A DNA stretch of 7,438 nt from the NCBI GenBank assembly GCA_017523185.1, contig JAFWXB010000089.1:1-7438 (forward strand), written 5' to 3'. Of this stretch, positions 7,006 to 7,438 are shown piece after piece. Within the stretch, counting starts at the first letter, position 1, and every line of letters begins with the position of its first letter. Position numbers and translations under genes: made by a program. The notes below the pieces were generated by a model, which had not been told where the DNA came from, ran no database searches, and saw only the letters and a list, made by a program, of their open reading frames with translations. This DNA comes from Lachnospiraceae bacterium. GTDB taxonomy: Bacteria; Bacillota_A; Clostridia; Lachnospirales; Lachnospiraceae.

Positions 7006-7134
7006 AAAACAGCTATAGATGTAATATGAGAAATGCAAACAATATCGTAGTTTATATTCTCAAAAAAGTAATAAATATGGATTTCTTAATGTTTAAATAT
7101 CCAGAGAAAATGCTTTTACATCTGTAGCTGTTTT
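7006..7134. repeat. 129-nt element bounded by 19-nt inverted arms (structured RNA or MITE-like)
   Basis: The left arm AAAACAGCTATAGATGTAA (7006-7024) is the reverse complement of the right arm TTACATCTGTAGCTGTTTT (7116-7134), with one position that would be a U-G pair in RNA. The 91-nt interior contains two further hairpins. The first is TGAGAA/TTCTCA (7027-7032, 7057-7062) with an inner AAAC/GTTT (7037-7040, 7050-7053). The second is TGGAT/ATCCA (7078-7082, 7099-7103). Folded together this gives a closing helix over a multi-branch junction. It contains no meaningful reading frame, starts 4 nt after the membrane-protein stop and ends 23 nt before the next start. It could be an untranslated regulatory RNA within the operon, a processed small RNA, or a short terminal-inverted-repeat element. 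I cannot decide among these from one copy. Confidence 0.7.
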
Positions 7135-7157
7135 GCAATATAGGACAATAGGTGATT

Positions 7158-7438
7158 ATGTTAAAAATAGCAAGAGAATTTTTAGAACAGAGTGATTTGG
7201 AACAATTGCATTTGCAATTTGACGAAAGCAAAGAAGATTGGGTGGAACAAAATGAAATAGAATTGCCTATGTTTGATAGTTGTAAAAAGGAAGACCTTTG
7301 GACAGAAGCGATTGAAGCAGTATCAACACAAAATGTTGCCAAGATGCGAAATGTATATACAAAGATAATGCATTCTGATATGTCTTTGGAAGGAAAAGCA
7401 TGGTGGGAATCTATCTTGACAATTGGTATGAATCCTCC
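7158..7438 (+). CDS. Unrecognised acidic soluble protein, 5' part only
   Basis: An open frame runs from ATG 7158 to the window edge without a stop (93 complete codons). The protein begins MLKIAREFLEQSDLEQLHLQ and continues as a highly charged, probably helical chain. It contains DWVEQNEIELPMFDS (about 27-41), the segment EDLWTEAIEAVSTQ (46-59) and GKAWWESILTIGMNP (79-93). AGGTGAT (7150-7156) resembles an extended ribosome binding site with 5 nt between AGG and the ATG. A GTG at 7152 is an alternative start two codons upstream, and a TAG at 7149-7151 blocks anything earlier. No family is recognised and no membrane segment is seen. It follows the inverted-arm element on the same strand, so it is probably the third gene of the ATPase cassette. 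Confidence 0.7.
   Translation, partial: MLKIAREFLEQSDLEQLHLQFDESKEDWVEQNEIELPMFDSCKKEDLWTEAIEAVSTQNVAKMRNVYTKIMHSDMSLEGKAWWESILTIGMNP

Noticed and set aside
7115..7144. Promoter TTTACA-18-TATAGG for the last gene
   Set aside because: The -35-like hexamer is part of the inverted arm, the -10 match is poor (4/6) and the start site would fall almost on the ribosome binding site.
7006..7438. Retron-like RNA followed by a reverse transcriptase
   Set aside because: The complementary arms recall the retron a1/a2 layout, but the 93 visible residues of the downstream gene show no reverse transcriptase feature. The gene is incomplete, so this rests on limited data.

Overview
The window is strongly AT-rich, with Gly/Leu/Arg codons skewed to A/T, good AGGAG-type ribosome binding sites and all recognisable genes on the + strand. 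Together with protein flavours familiar from gut clostridia, this suggests a low-G+C Firmicute, probably Clostridia/Lachnospiraceae. That placement is inference, because no marker gene is present.

Region 1 (1-2008) is a two-gene transcription unit: a small stand-alone acyl carrier protein and, 20 nt later, an AMP-forming acyl ligase of the FadD/Aas type. It closes with a clear intrinsic terminator at 1981-2008. The ligase plausibly activates a carboxylic acid and loads it on the neighbouring carrier. No acyltransferase or synthase that would use the acyl-carrier product is in view.

Region 2 (2009-2957) is a type II toxin-antitoxin pair, vapB-vapC, of the same kind as the enteric plasmid VapBC (MvpAT). 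It has its own promoter, with candidate operator repeats lying across it. The vapB/vapC junction carries an imperfect 38-nt tandem duplication. The second copy still spells a VapB-like tail ending in an ATGA overlap with vapC, so an overlapping gene pair seems to have been split apart.

Region 3 (2958-7438, continuing beyond the window) starts with a good extended -10 promoter and reads as an uncharacterised cassette. It encodes a 1119-residue soluble FtsK/SpoIIIE-family ATPase with an N-terminal coiled coil, then a 162-residue four-helix membrane protein. A 129-nt element bounded by 19-nt inverted arms follows, and then the 5' end of an unrecognised soluble protein cut off by the window edge. 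By eye, the ATPase contains three successive RecA-like modules, of which only the central one keeps Walker A and Walker B residues. This resembles the multi-ATPase layout of EssC-type secretion motors, but there is no FHA domain, no transmembrane segment and no WXG100 neighbour. A motor docking on the small membrane protein is a reasonable but untested model. This cassette is the part of the window most likely to be undescribed.
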